DNA from: Sulfitobacter sp. 20_GPM-1509m
GTDB lineage: Bacteria > Pseudomonadota > Alphaproteobacteria > Rhodobacterales > Rhodobacteraceae
Assembly (NCBI RefSeq): GCF_000620505.1
Contig: NZ_JIBC01000005.1
Span: 124,001 to 188,000, forward strand
DNA length: 64,000 bases
Direction of reading: 5' to 3'
The first letter of the stretch is position 1, and the number at the start of each line of letters is the position of its first letter. Below are positions 62,103 through 64,000 of this stretch, piece by piece. The position numbers and the translations under genes are program-made. A model generated the notes under the pieces. The model was not told the origin of the DNA. It saw only the letters and a program-made list of their open reading frames with translations, and ran no database searches.

Positions 62103-64000
62103 ATGACCGCGCCCACGTCCAACGATCCGCTTTTGTCCCCGTTCACGTTTGGCAAGGTGCATTTGCGCAACCGGATCGTCAGCACCAGCCACGCGTCGAT
62201 GAATGACGACGGCGGTATGCCCGGCGACCGCTATCAGGCCTATCACGAGGAAAAGGCGCGCGGCGGGCTGGCCATGACGATGATCGGCGGCAGCGCCATG
62301 GTGTCACGCGATTCAAGCTGGGGCGGCGGGCAGCTGGATTTCAGCAGCGACCGGATCATTCCCTACCTGCAAACCCTGTCGTCGCGGGTGCACAGCCAAG
62401 GGGCCGCGGTGATGACCCAGATCTCGCATCTGGGCCGCCGCGCCAATGCGTTTCACGGGGACTGGACCCCCGTCATCGCACCCTCGCCCATCCGCGAAGT
62501 GCGCAGCCGCAGCTTTCCCCGCGAGATGGACCGTGACGACATCGACCGGGTGATCGCCGATTACGCCAGTGCCGCCAGACGCGCGCAGGATGGCGGGCTG
62601 GACGGTGTGGAAACCCTGTGCGGGGGCCACTTGATCGGTCAGTTCATGTCGCCCCTTGCCAACCAGCGCACCGACGCATTTGGCGGATCGCTGGAGAGCC
62701 GCGCCCGTTTCGGGCTGATGGTACACGAAGCAATCCGCGACGCTGTCGGGGCCGACTTCGCCGTTGGCATCCGTCTGGTCATCGACGAAGGCACGCCCGG
62801 CGGGCTGACCGCCGACGATGGCATCGCACTGGCGCAAATGTTCGAACGCGAAGGGCTGCTGGATTTCTTTGATGCGATTTACGGGCGGATGGACAGCGAC
62901 CTGATCCTGTCCGAGGACAACATGCCCGGCATGTTTCAACCCAATGCGCCCTACCTGTCGTCGGTCGAACAGTTCCGCAAGGAAGTGACCCTGCCGCTGA
63001 TCCACGCGGGGGGCATCCGCGACACCGCCACCGCCCGCCATGCCATCCGCGCAGGCATTGTCGATCTTGTCGGCATGACCCGCGCACACCTGACCGATCC
63101 GCATCTGGTGCAACACCTGCTGAACGGCACGGAAGACGCCATTCGCCCTTGCGTCGGCTCCTCTTACTGCCTGTACAAGAAAGCGACCTGCATCCACAAC
63201 GCGGCCACCGGCAACGAGCTGAAAATCCCCCATACCGTCACTCCTGCAGAAACGCCGGGCCGCGTCGTTGTCGTTGGCGGCGGCATTGCCGGGCTAGAGG
63301 CCGCACGCGTCGCCGCACTGCGCGGCCACGCAGTCGTGGTGCTTGAGGCGGCGTCGCAATTGGGGGGGCAGTTGCGTCTGGCTGCGCGCGCGCCAGAGCG
63401 TGCCAACATGATTGGCATCGTCGACTGGCGTATCGCTGAACTCACACGGCTTGGGGTCGAGGTGCGCACAAACTGCTATGCAGATGTACAGGACGTGCTG
63501 GCCGAAAACCCGGACATGGTATTCGTCGCCACAGGCGGCTTGCCCGACCTTGGACAGATCGAAGGCGCAGATTTCTGCCAGAACACCTGGGATTTCCTGT
63601 CTGGCGCCGTACCGCCCGCCGCCGAGGTTCTGATTCACGATGGCACTGGCCGCGCGCCAGCCCCCTCCTGTGCGTTGCTGGCCAGAAAGTCAGGCAGCAG
63701 CGTCACCTTTGCCACCAGCGACGGCGTGGTCGGGCAGGAAATGCCCTATCAGGACGGTACCGGCTTTCGGAAACGCTTTGCCGAACTGGGGGTTCAAATT
63801 CTGGGTGATCTGGACCTGCTGCGCGTCGAACAAGCGGGCGCGCGGCTCAGGGCAACGTTTGTGCACAGTTTCAGCGGCCATTTACACACCGTCGAGACCG
63901 ACCAGATCGTGGTCGAACGCGGAACGCAGGCGCTGAACGATCTTTATCATGAACTGAAAGCTTCGGATGCGTTCAAGGGCGTGGCCCACCTTTTGGGCGA
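62103..64000 (+). CDS. Trimethylamine-dehydrogenase-like NADH:flavin oxidoreductase, cut by window end
   Basis: The frame is open from the ATG at 62103 (AGGAA upstream) to the window end, about 632 residues. It has an OYE-like FMN barrel (FGKVHLRNRIV, THxG-like ISHLGRR, HAGGIRD, GMTRAHLTDPHL), an iron-sulfur segment CVGSSYC...C, and a C-terminal nucleotide domain (VVVVGGGIAGLEAARVAALRG). This is the trimethylamine/N-methylproline/hydroxyproline-betaine demethylase layout. The second cluster Cys of CxxC is Ser, as in some demethylase subgroups. Likely N-demethylation or a related amine reaction; its N-methyl substrate is unknown. Confidence 0.9.
   Translation, partial: MTAPTSNDPLLSPFTFGKVHLRNRIVSTSHASMNDDGGMPGDRYQAYHEEKARGGLAMTMIGGSAMVSRDSSWGGGQLDFSSDRIIPYLQTLSSRVHSQGAAVMTQISHLGRRANAFHGDWTPVIAPSPIREVRSRSFPREMDRDDIDRVIADYASAARRAQDGGLDGVETLCGGHLIGQFMSPLANQRTDAFGGSLESRARFGLMVHEAIRDAVGADFAVGIRLVIDEGTPGGLTADDGIALAQMFEREGLLDFFDAIYGRMDSDLILSEDNMPGMFQPNAPYLSSVEQFRKEVTLPLIHAGGIRDTATARHAIRAGIVDLVGMTRAHLTDPHLVQHLLNGTEDAIRPCVGSSYCLYKKATCIHNAATGNELKIPHTVTPAETPGRVVVVGGGIAGLEAARVAALRGHAVVVLEAASQLGGQLRLAARAPERANMIGIVDWRIAELTRLGVEVRTNCYADVQDVLAENPDMVFVATGGLPDLGQIEGADFCQNTWDFLSGAVPPAAEVLIHDGTGRAPAPSCALLARKSGSSVTFATSDGVVGQEMPYQDGTGFRKRFAELGVQILGDLDLLRVEQAGARLRATFVHSFSGHLHTVETDQIVVERGTQALNDLYHELKASDAFKGVAHLLG

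Overview
This is a GC-rich (low-to-mid 60s % by eye), gene-dense, alphaproteobacterial chromosome segment. It most resembles the Roseobacter group of the Rhodobacteraceae. Evidence for that is a Rhodobacter-type porin, the DUF2125, DUF3576 and DUF4170 proteins, a CcrM GANTC methyltransferase beside rnhB, an OmpR-type response regulator with no kinase gene beside it, and the extragenic GC-rich repeats typical of this family. About 62 protein genes are supported. I saw no tRNA or rRNA gene, CRISPR array, transposase, integrase or prophage gene. Identifications rest on reading motifs and family resemblance; no database search was run.

Region 1 (1-32,700) is mostly housekeeping. It holds an edge-truncated amidase, a UbiH-type hydroxylase, a thioredoxin/LON/Trm112 operon, xthA, an OmpR regulator, ribA with an L,D-transpeptidase, a YggS protein, a porin, and leuS-lptE-holA. 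Next come a GFA protein, a GST, an HI0933-type flavoprotein, an SDR plus crotonase-like pair, DUF2125, a three-gene PepSY / cytochrome b / membrane LuxR-HTH operon, and pmbA with a CysQ-like phosphatase. The lipid A genes (KDO transferase, lpxK) follow, then a CaiB protein, a DsbA-type thioredoxin, a DUF721 protein, mutY, alkB, ccrM and rnhB. Stop/start overlaps of 1-14 nt are frequent, and several clear intrinsic terminators are visible.

Region 2 (32,700-46,100) is catabolic. Operon A (ALDH, tartrate/D-malate-type dehydrogenase, succinate-semialdehyde-type dehydrogenase) has a palindrome in its upstream gap and a terminator at its end. Operon B is hyuA-hyuB, a small [2Fe-2S] protein and an FAD/[2Fe-2S] oxidoreductase, the last two matching the gamma and alpha subunits of dye-linked opine / D-hydroxyproline / HcnABC-type dehydrogenases. 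A LysR gene precedes it, and beyond that a divergent FAD oxidoreductase gene could supply the missing beta subunit. A near-identical 17-bp palindrome flanks the LysR gene at both ends. This links the hyu operon, the LysR gene and the divergent oxidase into one regulon and is the best candidate here for an undescribed pathway.

Region 3 (46,100-64,000) looks like amine or N-substituted amino-acid uptake and breakdown. It has a Lrp/AsnC regulator, a complete peptide/opine-type ABC importer with a Tat-exported binding protein, two HAD type II proteins and a GhrA-like reductase. It also has a class III aminotransferase, two homologous double-domain GNAT proteins, an ArgE-like deacylase, a cupin, a PuuB/OrdL-like FAD oxidase, and a second LysR gene with a perfect palindrome over its start codon. 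The window ends inside a trimethylamine-dehydrogenase-like flavin oxidoreductase. The substrates of regions 2 and 3 cannot be fixed from sequence alone.
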